Assembly (NCBI RefSeq): GCF_003990725.2
Contig: NZ_CP030064.1
Coordinates: forward strand, 1,798,001-1,862,000
DNA from: Halorubrum sp. PV6
Lineage (GTDB): Archaea; Halobacteriota; Halobacteria; Halobacteriales; Haloferacaceae
Direction: 5' to 3'
DNA length: 64,000 nt
The position numbers and the translations under genes were made by a program. Under the pieces are notes generated by a model. The model was not told the DNA's origin. It did not search any database and saw only the letters and a list, made by a program, of their open reading frames with translations. Positions 39,170-47,310 of this stretch are shown piece after piece; within the stretch, counting starts at the first letter, position 1, and every line of letters starts with the position of its first letter.

Positions 39170-40081
39170 TCACGCCACCCCGTCTATCGGAGCGCTCACG
39201 AGCCCGCCGTGTGCGCCCGTGTCGCCGCGGACGACCGTGAGCTGCCACCCCTCGTCGACGGTACGCACCGCAACGGACCGCGGAGGCCGTTTCGCCTGGT
39301 TCCGGTAGAGTTCGAGCGTCAACGGCAACACCGGGAGCCGGTCGTTCTGCGCCGAGAGTGCGTACCCCGAGACCTGCACGACGACGGGGCCGGTCTCGCC
39401 GTCGCGTTCACCCGCGTGCGGCGGGCGGGTGTAGCTCTCGAGGAATCCGTGCCGCTTGAGCGCTTCGAGCGTCCCGTCGAGCGAGCCATCACCGTCGGTC
39501 TGTGTCTCCAGCCGAACCGCGGCGTCGGCGAGGACTTCGGCCTGGTCTACCGGAGACAGGCGCTCGTCAAGCTCGCCGGCGAGACTCTCAAGCAGGCACA
39601 GACAGAGCTCGTCGAGGTCGCCGACCCTCTCTGCGAGTTCGAAGTAGGTGTCCATCACGGCGCGCTCGACGCTGTCGTACCCCGTCTCGGGGAGCGACTC
39701 GAACACCGCACCGGCGACGCGGTGACAGAACTCGACGAGTTCGCGGCGCTCCGGCGTGGTGTTCTCGGTACACACGGACTGATGGCGCTGTGGGGTCTCG
39801 CTCTCCGAGTTCCGGCCCGGTGTCAACACCCCGTCTCGGGGCGACTCCTCGCAGACGATCAAGTCGTAGAAGGGGACCTGCGGGTCGTAGCGTCGCAGCG
39901 CCGAACGATACTGCTCGGTCGCCCGAGCGGCGGCCCGCGCAGTCGCCCGGTCCGGGAACCGACTGCCGGTCGCCGGCACCGGCCGGTCGCCAGTACGGCC
40001 GCAGGCGACGTAATACCGGCCGTCGCTGGTGGCCAAGGTCTCGATGTGCTCCCTGATATCGACGAGTGTTGGACCAACCAT
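39170..40081 (-). CDS. Conserved haloarchaeal protein (DUF7551-like), first gene of DtxR operon
   Basis: A 303-residue protein with an N-terminal globular block (VGPTLVDIREHIETLATSDG, FPDRATARAAARATEQYRSA, RRYDPQVPFYDLIVCEESPR), a helical middle and a C-terminal beta-rich domain (VVVQVSGYALSAQNDRLPVL). From memory the N-terminus matches halophile family DUF7551; function unknown. GTG at 40087 is an alternative start two codons upstream. It is preceded by a leaderless 15-codon ORF and by a perfect DtxR-box operator over the transcription start. Confidence 0.75.
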   Translation of the reverse strand: MVGPTLVDIREHIETLATSDGRYYVACGRTGDRPVPATGSRFPDRATARAAARATEQYRSALRRYDPQVPFYDLIVCEESPRDGVLTPGRNSESETPQRHQSVCTENTTPERRELVEFCHRVAGAVFESLPETGYDSVERAVMDTYFELAERVGDLDELCLCLLESLAGELDERLSPVDQAEVLADAAVRLETQTDGDGSLDGTLEALKRHGFLESYTRPPHAGERDGETGPVVVQVSGYALSAQNDRLPVLPLTLELYRNQAKRPPRSVAVRTVDEGWQLTVVRGDTGAHGGLVSAPIDGVA

Positions 40082-40090
40082 CGTCACCGG

Positions 40091-40138
40091 TCAGGTCTGT
40101 CTGTTGGGTTCGAAACGGGTTCGCCGTGTCTGTTGCAT
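40091..40138 (-). CDS. Putative leaderless 15-aa upstream ORF of the DtxR operon
   Basis: ATG about 27 nt after the centre of the operon TATA box (TTTTTATAC, minus strand 40161-40169), so it would sit at the 5' end of the mRNA. It encodes MQQTRRTRFEPNRQT and stops three bases before the GTG and nine bases before the ATG of the first operon gene. Ribosomes ending here could re-initiate on the main gene. Confidence 0.45.
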   Translation of the reverse strand: MQQTRRTRFEPNRQT

Positions 40139-40142
40139 ATAG

Positions 40143-40158
40143 TTTAGGCCGGCCTAAA
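40143..40158. promoter_or_regulatory. Perfect DtxR-box operator of the four-gene operon
   Basis: TTTAGGCCGGCCTAAA, a perfect 16-bp palindrome directly downstream of the TATA box (minus strand) and over the predicted transcription start. A further half-site GCCTAAAAC lies at about 40187-40195, upstream of the TATA box. The arrangement is that of a classic repressor site. Confidence 0.8.
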
Positions 40159-40386
40159 AGTATAAAAATCCGTTGCCTTTTGATCTGCCTAAAACGGAGG
40201 GCTGCGTGACAGATAGCCTTTCCGCCACCGGCGACCCGTTTCGTTGCGTCGGGTCGTCGGCCGACGAACCGCTCGCGAACCGCCTCACGCGCTCGTGCGG
40301 GTCGACACGGGCGAGCCCGTCGGAGCGCAAGGCCAGCGTTTCAGACGCATGCATAACCTCAATATCTCGAACCCCCTCTCTGGGGT

Positions 40387-40665
40387 ATGCCCGAAGAGAC
40401 GCTATTCGAATTCGAGCGAGACATGACCGCCGCCGATGTCGCAGCGTACCTGCGAACCGTCGCGGACCGCCTCGACTCCGGTTCCGAGTTCACGCTTGAG
40501 GCCGGTACCGAGTCGGTGACGCTCACTCCGCCGGGACGCGTCGCGTTCGAGATCGAAGTCGAACGAGAGACGTCGAAGTCCGGATCCGCTTCGGAGATCG
40601 AACTCGAGATCGAACTGGAGTGGGACGAAAGCGCGGGCGACGCCGGCGACCTCAGCATCGAGTGA
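40387..40665 (+). CDS. Amphi-Trp-domain protein
   Basis: A 92-residue acidic protein that matches the small amphi-Trp domain family: LFEFERDMTAADVAAYLRTV, then a strand pair FTLEAGTESVTLTPPGRVAF and EIEVERE, ending in an alternating Glu-rich strand with one Trp (ELEIELEWDE). Function of the domain is not established. It is divergent from the DtxR operon and lies about 230 bases from the shared operator; whether it is controlled by it is unknown. Confidence 0.82.
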   Translation: MPEETLFEFERDMTAADVAAYLRTVADRLDSGSEFTLEAGTESVTLTPPGRVAFEIEVERETSKSGSASEIELEIELEWDESAGDAGDLSIE

Positions 40666-40861
40666 ACTGCCCCGGAACCGGTGCCGGGCCGTATAAACCA
40701 GCCCGCACGCCGAGCCGAGGGTGGAGCCGGCCCGCGGGCGACGCTTTGACTACGGCCGACGATCGATCCCCGGTCGGCGTGGGTTGCAAACGGCGGCCGG
40801 AACGCGGCCCGGCGAGCCCCGACACAACGCGTTTTTACTCGCGTGACGCCACTGTTCGAGT

Positions 40862-41404
40862 ATGAGCGACCGCGAGAGCGAGGCCGAAGGCGGGACCGGA
40901 GCCGAGGGAGACGCCGAACTTCCCGGCCGCGTGCGCCGCGCGTTCGCCGACCACGGCTCCTTCGAGTCCGCCGGCGACGACGTGTGGACCGCAGAGACGA
41001 CCCCGTTCGACGCGTCGGTTCGCGCCGAACCCGCCGCCGACGGCCGAACGCAGTTCACCGTGCGGGTCGAGGTGCCGACCCTCTCGGCGACCGCGGCCGA
41101 CGAGATCGCGGACGTGGTCGAAGCGGGCTGGGCCGAGACGTTCGAGCTCCGCGTCGTCGACGTCGGGGGCGTGACCCGCGGCGACCACGAGTTCGATCCG
41201 AGCGTCACCGTCGGCGACGACGCGATCGAGGTGGCGTTCGAACTGACGGACATCAACGAGCGGCGGGGCGTCAACGACGCCGGCGCGCTGATCGACTTCG
41301 TGGAAGGAACCTACGTCCAGGGCGTCATCCCCGGCTACGAGTACACGGCGCCGCTCACGGGACTGATTAACGCGGCCCGCCAGCAGGGAGACACCGGCTT
41401 CTGA
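40862..41404 (+). CDS. DUF5813-type haloarchaeal protein
   Basis: A 180-residue soluble acidic protein. After a disordered start the core reads RVRRAFADHGSFESAGDDVW, FDASVRAEPAADGRTQFTVR and FELTDINERRGVNDAGALID, ending with YEYTAPLTGLINAARQQG. I associate it with halophile family DUF5813; function unknown. A TTTTTACT element about 27 nt before the ATG suggests a leaderless transcript. The preceding 196-base gap contains a stray TATAAA near 40691 but no gene. Confidence 0.8.
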   Translation: MSDRESEAEGGTGAEGDAELPGRVRRAFADHGSFESAGDDVWTAETTPFDASVRAEPAADGRTQFTVRVEVPTLSATAADEIADVVEAGWAETFELRVVDVGGVTRGDHEFDPSVTVGDDAIEVAFELTDINERRGVNDAGALIDFVEGTYVQGVIPGYEYTAPLTGLINAARQQGDTGF

Positions 41405-41469
41405 GTCGGCGGGCGACTGACGCGTTCGCCGGCCGATAGGGGCAAATGCCGGGAGCCCGTACGAGGAGT

Positions 41470-41793
41470 ATGCTCGCGTTGTTCGGGTTCGTCAGCCTGG
41501 CCGCACTCGTGGTCGTTCACACGGTGATCGCCGGGGTGGCGACCCGCTTTTTCCGGCTTCGACTGAACACGTCGTGGGGGTCGATCGTGTACACGCTCGT
41601 GTTGACTCCCATGTTGCTGTTGATTTCGATGTTGGTGTTCGCCGGCGTCCTCAACGTCGGCGCCGGGATCAACCTCGGCAGCCCGACGCTCGTCATCGCG
41701 CTGCTCGTCGCGCTCCCCGCCGTCCTCGGGGCGACCATCGACTACCTCTACGTCCCCTCGCCGGACGACGTGGAGCTCCCGGACACGAACTAA
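41470..41793 (+). CDS. Three-helix membrane protein, function unknown
   Basis: A 107-residue membrane protein with hydrophobic helices at about 3-27, 40-66 and 75-93 and a short acidic tail (SPDDVELPDTN). The first loop TRFFRLRLNTSWGSIVYT is conserved-looking but I cannot name a family. The ATG with a GAGGAG ribosome-binding sequence five bases upstream was taken rather than an ATG eight codons earlier, because it starts the first helix. Downstream of the DUF5813 gene on the same strand. Confidence 0.7.
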   Translation: MLALFGFVSLAALVVVHTVIAGVATRFFRLRLNTSWGSIVYTLVLTPMLLLISMLVFAGVLNVGAGINLGSPTLVIALLVALPAVLGATIDYLYVPSPDDVELPDTN

Positions 41794-41826
41794 CCTCGGC
41801 GACGCGGCGACGACGCGCCCCGATCG

Positions 41827-42420
41827 CTACTCGGCCGTCAGGTCTGCGAGGACCGCCTCTACCTGGTCGAGCACCGCCTCCGGCGACCGCGAGGCGTCGA
41901 CCCGAACGAACCGGTCCGGCTCGGCGTCGATCAGCCGCTCGTAGTTTCGCCGGACCGCGGCGAGGTAGCCGTCCTGTTCGAACTTGTTGGTGCGGCCCGC
42001 GCGCTCGGCGGCCTCCCGCGCGTCCAAGTCGAGGTAGATGGTCGCGTCCGGCGGCCGCGAGAACGCGGCGTGGATTCCCTTTATATACTCAAGCGGGCGG
42101 TCGAGGTCGACGTCGCTGGCCTCCAGCGTCGCCGCCTGATACGCGAATCGGGAGTCCGAGTACCGGTCCGAGATGACCAGCGCGTCCTCGGCGAGCGCGG
42201 GGGCGACGGTCCCCGAGAGGTGGTCCGCGTGGTCGGCCGTCAGTAAGAACAGCTCGGCCAGCGGGTCGGCGTCGTCGGCCGCGATGGAGCGGTCGACCGC
42301 TTCGCCGTACCAGCTGTCGGTCGGCTCGCGGGTGAACGTCGCGTCCGGATACACGTCGTGGAGCGCCTCCCAGACGGTGGTTTTCCCGCTGCCGTCGAGC
42401 CCCTCCAGCGTGATCAGCAT
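41827..42420 (-). CDS. tmk: Thymidylate kinase
   Basis: Phosphorylates dTMP to dTDP. The 197-residue protein has the Walker A loop [15 protein letters not shown], the DR(Y/H) substrate motif [13 protein letters not shown] and the lid-side REAAERAGR. Length and order match bacterial-type Tmk. A TTTATTT element on the minus strand sits 26 nt before the ATG, giving a leaderless mRNA, and it is divergent from the CNNM transporter gene. Confidence 0.95.
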   Translation of the reverse strand: MLITLEGLDGSGKTTVWEALHDVYPDATFTREPTDSWYGEAVDRSIAADDADPLAELFLLTADHADHLSGTVAPALAEDALVISDRYSDSRFAYQAATLEASDVDLDRPLEYIKGIHAAFSRPPDATIYLDLDAREAAERAGRTNKFEQDGYLAAVRRNYERLIDAEPDRFVRVDASRSPEAVLDQVEAVLADLTAE

Positions 42421-42503
42421 GGTCGCGCTCCGGCGCGGCGAGAAATAAACCGCCCGGCTTGCGACGGAGACCTTTTTTAACGGCGCCGGGAGAACCGGCC
42501 GGC

Positions 42504-42563
42504 ATGGTCACCAACGTGGACCGCACCCGTCGCGCTCGAACGCCCCGGAGGCGCCGATGGTAG
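42504..42563 (+). CDS. Putative leaderless 19-aa upstream ORF of the CNNM gene
   Basis: ATG 27 nt after a T-rich TATA element (TTTTTTA, about 42473-42479), encoding [19 protein letters not shown], very rich in arginine. Its TAG ends seven bases inside the start of the transporter gene, whose ATG at 42557 has a GGAGG five bases upstream. The arrangement would couple transporter translation to reading of the short ORF. Confidence 0.45.
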   Translation: MVTNVDRTRRARTPRRRRW

Positions 42564-44008
42564 CCGTCGCGCTCTCCGTCTCGCGGGTGGTCGCGGCGCT
42601 CGTGTTGGTCGTGTTGAACGGCTTCTTCGTCGCCTCCGAGTTCGCGTTCGTCCGCGTCCGCTCGACCTCGGTCGACCAGCTGGTCGCCGACGGGCGTCCG
42701 GGAGCGAACGCCTTGGCGGACGTGATGGGGAGTCTCGACGACTACCTCGCGGCGACGCAACTCGGGATCACGATCGCTTCGCTCGGGCTCGGGTGGATCG
42801 GCGAACCGGCGGTCGCGGCGCTGATCGAGCCGGTGTTGGGATCGCTGCTGCCGGCGAACATCGTCCACCTCGTCGCGTTCGCGATCGGGTTCAGCGTCAT
42901 CACGTTCCTCCACGTCGTCTTCGGGGAGCTCGCGCCGAAGACCATCGCCATCGCGCAGGCCGAGCGCGTCGCGATGCTTCTCGCGCCCCCGATGAAGCTC
43001 GCCTACTACCTCTTTGCCCCCGGAATCGTCGTGTTCAACGGGACGGCGAACCTGTTTACGCGCGCCATCGGCGTGCCGCCGGCCTCCGAGACCGACGAGA
43101 CGATGGAAGAGCGGGAGATCCGTCGCGTGCTCGCGCGCTCCGGAGAAGCGGGGCACGTCGACGACGAGGAGGTGGAGATGGTCAACGCCGTCTTCGAACT
43201 CGACGACACCGTGGTCCGGGAGGCGATGGTCCCCCGGCCTGACGTGGCGAGCATCCCCGCCGACGCCGACCTCGACGCGATCCGCGCCACCGTCCTCGAA
43301 GCCGGGCACACCCGGTACCCGGTGGTGGCGGCCGACGACGCGGACCGCGTGGTCGGCTTCGTCGATACCAAGGACGTGCTCCGCGCCGGCGAGGCGGGCG
43401 AGGCGTCGACGACGGCGGCCGACCTCGCTCGCGACCTCGTGATCGTCCCGGAGACCACGTCGCTGAGCGACCTGCTCGTGCAGTTCCGGGACGAACGCCG
43501 GCAGATGGCCGCGGTCGTCGACGAGTGGGGCGCCTTCGAGGGCATCGCCACGGTCGAGGACGCGGTCGAGACGCTCGTCGGCGACCTCCGCGACGAGTTC
43601 GACCCGGAGAGCGGCGACCACGCGGTCCGGAAGAGCGGTGCCGGGGCCTACGAGGCCGACGGCTCGGTGTCGCTGTCCGCCGTCAACGACGCGCTCGGAA
43701 CCGAGTTCGACGGCGACGGCTTCGAGACGCTCGGCGGCCTCGTCCTCGACCGGCTCGGGCGGAGTCCGGAGGTCGGCGATTCGGTCACCGCGGGCGACTA
43801 CGCCTTCGCGGTCACGGCCGCAGACGGCGCGCGGATCTCGACCGTTCGGATCGAAGAGACCGGCGACGAGACCACAGGCGACGGGAGTAAAAGCGGCGAC
43901 GAGGCGAGCCACAGCGGGGCGGGCGACGACGAACGCGGAGACGGGGACGACGAGCGCGACGAGGGCGACGAGCGCGACGAGGGCGACGAGCGCGGAGACG
44001 GCGCCTGA
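42557..44008 (+). CDS. CNNM/CorC-family transporter (DUF21-CBS-CorC_HlyC)
   Basis: A 483-residue membrane protein with the DUF21 domain in residues 1-190 (three to four helices; GFFVASEFAFVRVRSTSVDQ), a CBS pair at about 205-330 (VREAMVPRPDVASIPADADL) and a CorC_HlyC domain at about 345-430. Relatives export Mg2+ or related divalent cations and bind ATP at the CBS pair. The tail is a repeat of GDERDE-type units. The start is fixed by a GGAGG sequence rather than by a leaderless promoter. Confidence 0.9.
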   Translation: MVAVALSVSRVVAALVLVVLNGFFVASEFAFVRVRSTSVDQLVADGRPGANALADVMGSLDDYLAATQLGITIASLGLGWIGEPAVAALIEPVLGSLLPANIVHLVAFAIGFSVITFLHVVFGELAPKTIAIAQAERVAMLLAPPMKLAYYLFAPGIVVFNGTANLFTRAIGVPPASETDETMEEREIRRVLARSGEAGHVDDEEVEMVNAVFELDDTVVREAMVPRPDVASIPADADLDAIRATVLEAGHTRYPVVAADDADRVVGFVDTKDVLRAGEAGEASTTAADLARDLVIVPETTSLSDLLVQFRDERRQMAAVVDEWGAFEGIATVEDAVETLVGDLRDEFDPESGDHAVRKSGAGAYEADGSVSLSAVNDALGTEFDGDGFETLGGLVLDRLGRSPEVGDSVTAGDYAFAVTAADGARISTVRIEETGDETTGDGSKSGDEASHSGAGDDERGDGDDERDEGDERDEGDERGDGA

Positions 44009-44087
44009 CGCCGGGGCTGTCGACCGAGACGGTCGACGCGTCCGCCCGCCGCGGACCTTTTTATCTGTACGCCGCGACCGTGGGGGT

Positions 44088-44957
44088 ATGTTCAACCGAA
44101 TCCTGTTTCCGACCGACGGCAGCGAAGGGGCGGACGCCGCGTTCGGGCACGTTCTGGACGTGGCGGCCGACACCGGCGCGACCGTCCACATCCTCAACGT
44201 CGCCGACACGACCCACGACAGCGTCACGCGGATCGGCGGCGACGTCATCGACGTGCTCGAACGGCAGGGGGAGACGTTCGTCGAGGCGGCCGCGGAGCGC
44301 GCCGCGGACCGCGGCGTCGAGACGGAGACGGCGGTCGAGCAGGGTGGCGTCGCCGAGACCATCATCGCGTACGCGACGGACCGCGACGCCGACCTCATCG
44401 CCATGCCGACGCGCGGGCGGACGGGGCTCGACCGGCTCCTCCTCGGCAGCACCACCGAGCGCGTCGTCCGCCGGTCGCCCGTGCCGGTGCTCAGCATCGG
44501 TCCCGACGACGTGCCGGCCGACTACCCCTACCGGAACATCCTCGCGCCGACCGACGGGAGCGACCGCGCCGGCGCCGCCTTCGACCGGGCGCTGGAGATC
44601 GCCCGACACGACGGCGCGACGGTACACGCCCTCGCCGTCGTCGACGTCGGAATCATCGGCGCCGACGGGTACGCCGGCGTGGACGCCCTGATATCGGGGG
44701 CCGAACAGACGGTCGCAGACGCGGCGGCGACCGCGGAGGCGGCGGGCGTCGAGGCCGTCGAGGCCGTCGAGGTCGGCGCCGCCGCGGCCCACGGGATCCA
44801 CAGTTACGTCGCGGACCACGACGTCGACCTCGTCGTCATGGGGACGCGGGGGCGGACCGGCGTGGAGCGGTACCTCCTCGGGAGCGTCGCCGAACACACC
44901 GTGCGTACCGCCCCGGTGCCGGTGTTGACGGTGCCGGACGCAGGCGACGAGGCGTGA
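44088..44957 (+). CDS. Tandem universal stress protein (two UspA domains)
   Basis: A 289-residue protein with two complete UspA domains, residues 1-145 (MFNRILFPTDGSEGADAAF) and 148-289 (YRNILAPTDGSDRAGAAFD). Both have the full ATP-binding pattern G-x2-G-x9-G-S (RGRTGLDRLLLGS and GTRGRTGVERYLLGS), in contrast to the degenerate single-domain member at 15814-16239. TTTTTAT about 28 nt before the ATG implies a leaderless transcript. It follows the CNNM gene. Confidence 0.93.
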   Translation: MFNRILFPTDGSEGADAAFGHVLDVAADTGATVHILNVADTTHDSVTRIGGDVIDVLERQGETFVEAAAERAADRGVETETAVEQGGVAETIIAYATDRDADLIAMPTRGRTGLDRLLLGSTTERVVRRSPVPVLSIGPDDVPADYPYRNILAPTDGSDRAGAAFDRALEIARHDGATVHALAVVDVGIIGADGYAGVDALISGAEQTVADAAATAEAAGVEAVEAVEVGAAAAHGIHSYVADHDVDLVVMGTRGRTGVERYLLGSVAEHTVRTAPVPVLTVPDAGDEA

Positions 44958-45064
44958 CTCGGGCCGAGATGTGACGCACCCGCCGGCCGCCGGGCGTCCG
45001 CGCTCGCCGCGGGCGCGTCTGACATCGCGGTAGGTTTACGGGCGTTCCGCTCGATCGGCTGTGC

Positions 45065-45961
45065 ATGAAATTGTTGGTAGCCGGCGGAACCGGATTCATC
45101 GGGTCGTACCTCTGTCGCGCGCTGGCCGACGAGGGACACGAGGTGACGGCGCTCTCGCGCTCTCCGGGCGACACGCCGGAGGGCGTCGCCGCCGCGACGG
45201 GCGACGTCAGCGACTACGAATCGGTCGTCGGGGCGGTCGAGGGGCAGGATGCGGTCGTGAACCTGGTCGCGCTCTCGCCGCTGTTCGAGCCCAAGGGGGG
45301 CAACGTCATGCACGACCGGGTCCACCGGAAGGGCACCCAGAACCTCGTTCGAGCGGCCGAGGAGGGCGGTGCGACGCGGTTCGTCCAACTGAGCGCGCTC
45401 GGGGCCGACCCGGACGGCGACACCGCGTACATCCGTGCGAAGGGGCAGGCGGAGACGATCGTCCGCGACAGCGACCTCGACTGGACGATCTTCCGCCCCT
45501 CGGTCGTCTTCGGCGAGGGCGGCGAGTTCGTCTCCTTCACCAAGCGGCTCAAGGGGATGTTCGCGCCGGGCGTCCCGCTGTACCCGCTTCCCGGCGGCGG
45601 CAAGACGCGGTTCCAGCCGATCCACGTCGAGGACCTCGTCCCGATGTTGGCCGACGCCGTCGACACCGACGACCACGTGGGCGAGACGTACGAGATCGGC
45701 GGCCCGGAGGTCCTGACGCTCCGGCAGGTGACCGACCTCGTGTACGAGGCCGAGAAGAAGGGCATCACGATCGTGCCGCTTCCGATGCCGCTCGCCCGAA
45801 TCGGCCTCGGCGTCCTCGGCGCCGTTCCGGGGTTCCCGATGGGGTCCGACCAGTACCGTTCGTTACAGTTCGATAACACGACGGCCGACAACGACGTGGC
45901 CGCCTTCGGCGTGGATCCGGCGGATCTGACGACACTCGGCGGCCACCTCGGGGTGCGATGA
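45065..45961 (+). CDS. NAD(P)-binding Rossmann protein, complex I NDUFA9-like
   Basis: A 298-residue atypical short-chain dehydrogenase with the nucleotide-binding start LLVAGGTGFIGSYLCRALAD, followed by NLVALSPLFEPKGG, SALGADPDGDTAYIRAKGQA and FRPSVVFGEGGEF. The catalytic Tyr-x3-Lys is present as YIRAKG. This is the group that includes the NDUFA9 subunit of complex I and plant-type atypical SDRs; its substrate in haloarchaea is not known. It lies alone upstream of cetZ. Confidence 0.88.
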   Translation: MKLLVAGGTGFIGSYLCRALADEGHEVTALSRSPGDTPEGVAAATGDVSDYESVVGAVEGQDAVVNLVALSPLFEPKGGNVMHDRVHRKGTQNLVRAAEEGGATRFVQLSALGADPDGDTAYIRAKGQAETIVRDSDLDWTIFRPSVVFGEGGEFVSFTKRLKGMFAPGVPLYPLPGGGKTRFQPIHVEDLVPMLADAVDTDDHVGETYEIGGPEVLTLRQVTDLVYEAEKKGITIVPLPMPLARIGLGVLGAVPGFPMGSDQYRSLQFDNTTADNDVAAFGVDPADLTTLGGHLGVR

Positions 45962-46118
45962 GGCGACCGACCGCCGGACGCGACGGCGATTCGGTGACTG
46001 CGGGCCGTTCCGCGGCGCCGTTCGCGCCGACACACACCGTATCAATGGTGGTAACGCCAACCGAAGGTTTAAATATACGATCACGCTCTGTTCATTTCAA
46101 AGGCGGAGGGAGCACACG

Positions 46119-47297
46119 ATGAAACTTGCAATGATCGGATTCGGACAGGCGGGGGGAAAAGTCGTCGACAAGTTCCTGGAGTACGACAAGCGAACGGGAT
46201 CGGAGATCGTTCGTGCGGCCGCGGCCGTCAACACGGCCAAGGCCGATCTCATGGGACTCGAACACATCGCCGAGGACCAGCGCGTACTCATCGGTCAGTC
46301 GCGCGTCAAGGGCCACGGTGTCGGCGCGGACAACGAGCTCGGCGCGGAGATCGCCGAGGAGGACATCGACGAGGTACAGGGAGCGATCGACTCGATCCCG
46401 GTCCACGAGGTCGACGCGTTCCTCGTCGTCGCCGGGCTCGGCGGCGGGACCGGCTCCGGCGGCGCGCCGGTGCTGGCGAAACACCTCAAGCGGATCTACA
46501 CCGAGCCGGTGTACGGCCTCGGCATCCTGCCGGGCAGCGACGAGGGCGGTATTTATACCCTCAACGCGGCCCGGTCGTTCCAGACGTTCGTCCGCGAGGT
46601 GGACAACCTGATGGTGTTCGACAACGACGCCTGGCGGAAGACGGGCGAGTCCGTCCAGGGCGGCTACGCCGAGATCAACGAGGAGATCGTCCGGCGGTTC
46701 GGAATCTTATTCGGCGCGGGCGAGATCCAGCAGGGCCAGGAGGTCGCAGAGAGCGTCGTCGACTCCTCGGAGATCATCAACACGCTCTCCGGCGGCGGCG
46801 TCTCCACCGTGGGCTACGCCGAGGAGGAAGTCGAGGAGCGCACCTCGGGCGGGCTGCTCTCGCGGCTCCGCAACGACGAGGGCGGCGACGAACTCGACAG
46901 CGCACACACCACGAACCGCATCACCAGCCTCGTCCGGAAGGCGGCGCTGGGGCGGCTCACGCTGCCCTGTGAGATCGAGGGCGCGGAGCGCGCGCTGCTC
47001 GTGCTCGCCGGCCCGCCGGAGTACCTCAACCGGAAAGGTATCGAGCGCGGGCGGAAGTGGCTCGAAGAGCAGACCGGTTCGATGGAGGTCCGCGGCGGGG
47101 ACTACCCCTACCGCGGCGCCGGCTTCGTCGCGACCGTCATCCTGCTCGCGGGCGTCACGAACGTCCCGCGGATCAAGGAGCTCCAGCAGGTCGCCATCGA
47201 GGCGCAGGACAACTTAGACGAGATCCGCGAGGAGAGCGACGAGAACCTCGACGAACTCGTCAGCGACGACAGCGACGAGCTGGAATCCCTGTTCTAA
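46119..47297 (+). CDS. cetZ1: Tubulin-like protein CetZ (CetZ1 type)
   Basis: Cytoskeletal GTPase of the archaeal CetZ family, which controls cell shape and motility rather than division. The 392-residue protein has the start MKLAMIGFGQAGGKVVDKFL, the GTPase loop GLGGGTGSGGAPV, and the T7-type region PGSDEGGIYTLNAARSFQTF typical of CetZ rather than FtsZ. The acidic C-terminal tail ends DDSDELESLF. Unusually for this window it has a leader of about 20 nt with a GGAGGG at 46105-46110, eight bases before the ATG, after a TTTAAATAT box. Confidence 0.95.
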   Translation: MKLAMIGFGQAGGKVVDKFLEYDKRTGSEIVRAAAAVNTAKADLMGLEHIAEDQRVLIGQSRVKGHGVGADNELGAEIAEEDIDEVQGAIDSIPVHEVDAFLVVAGLGGGTGSGGAPVLAKHLKRIYTEPVYGLGILPGSDEGGIYTLNAARSFQTFVREVDNLMVFDNDAWRKTGESVQGGYAEINEEIVRRFGILFGAGEIQQGQEVAESVVDSSEIINTLSGGGVSTVGYAEEEVEERTSGGLLSRLRNDEGGDELDSAHTTNRITSLVRKAALGRLTLPCEIEGAERALLVLAGPPEYLNRKGIERGRKWLEEQTGSMEVRGGDYPYRGAGFVATVILLAGVTNVPRIKELQQVAIEAQDNLDEIREESDENLDELVSDDSDELESLF

Positions 47298-47310
47298 CGC
47301 GCCCCTCCTG

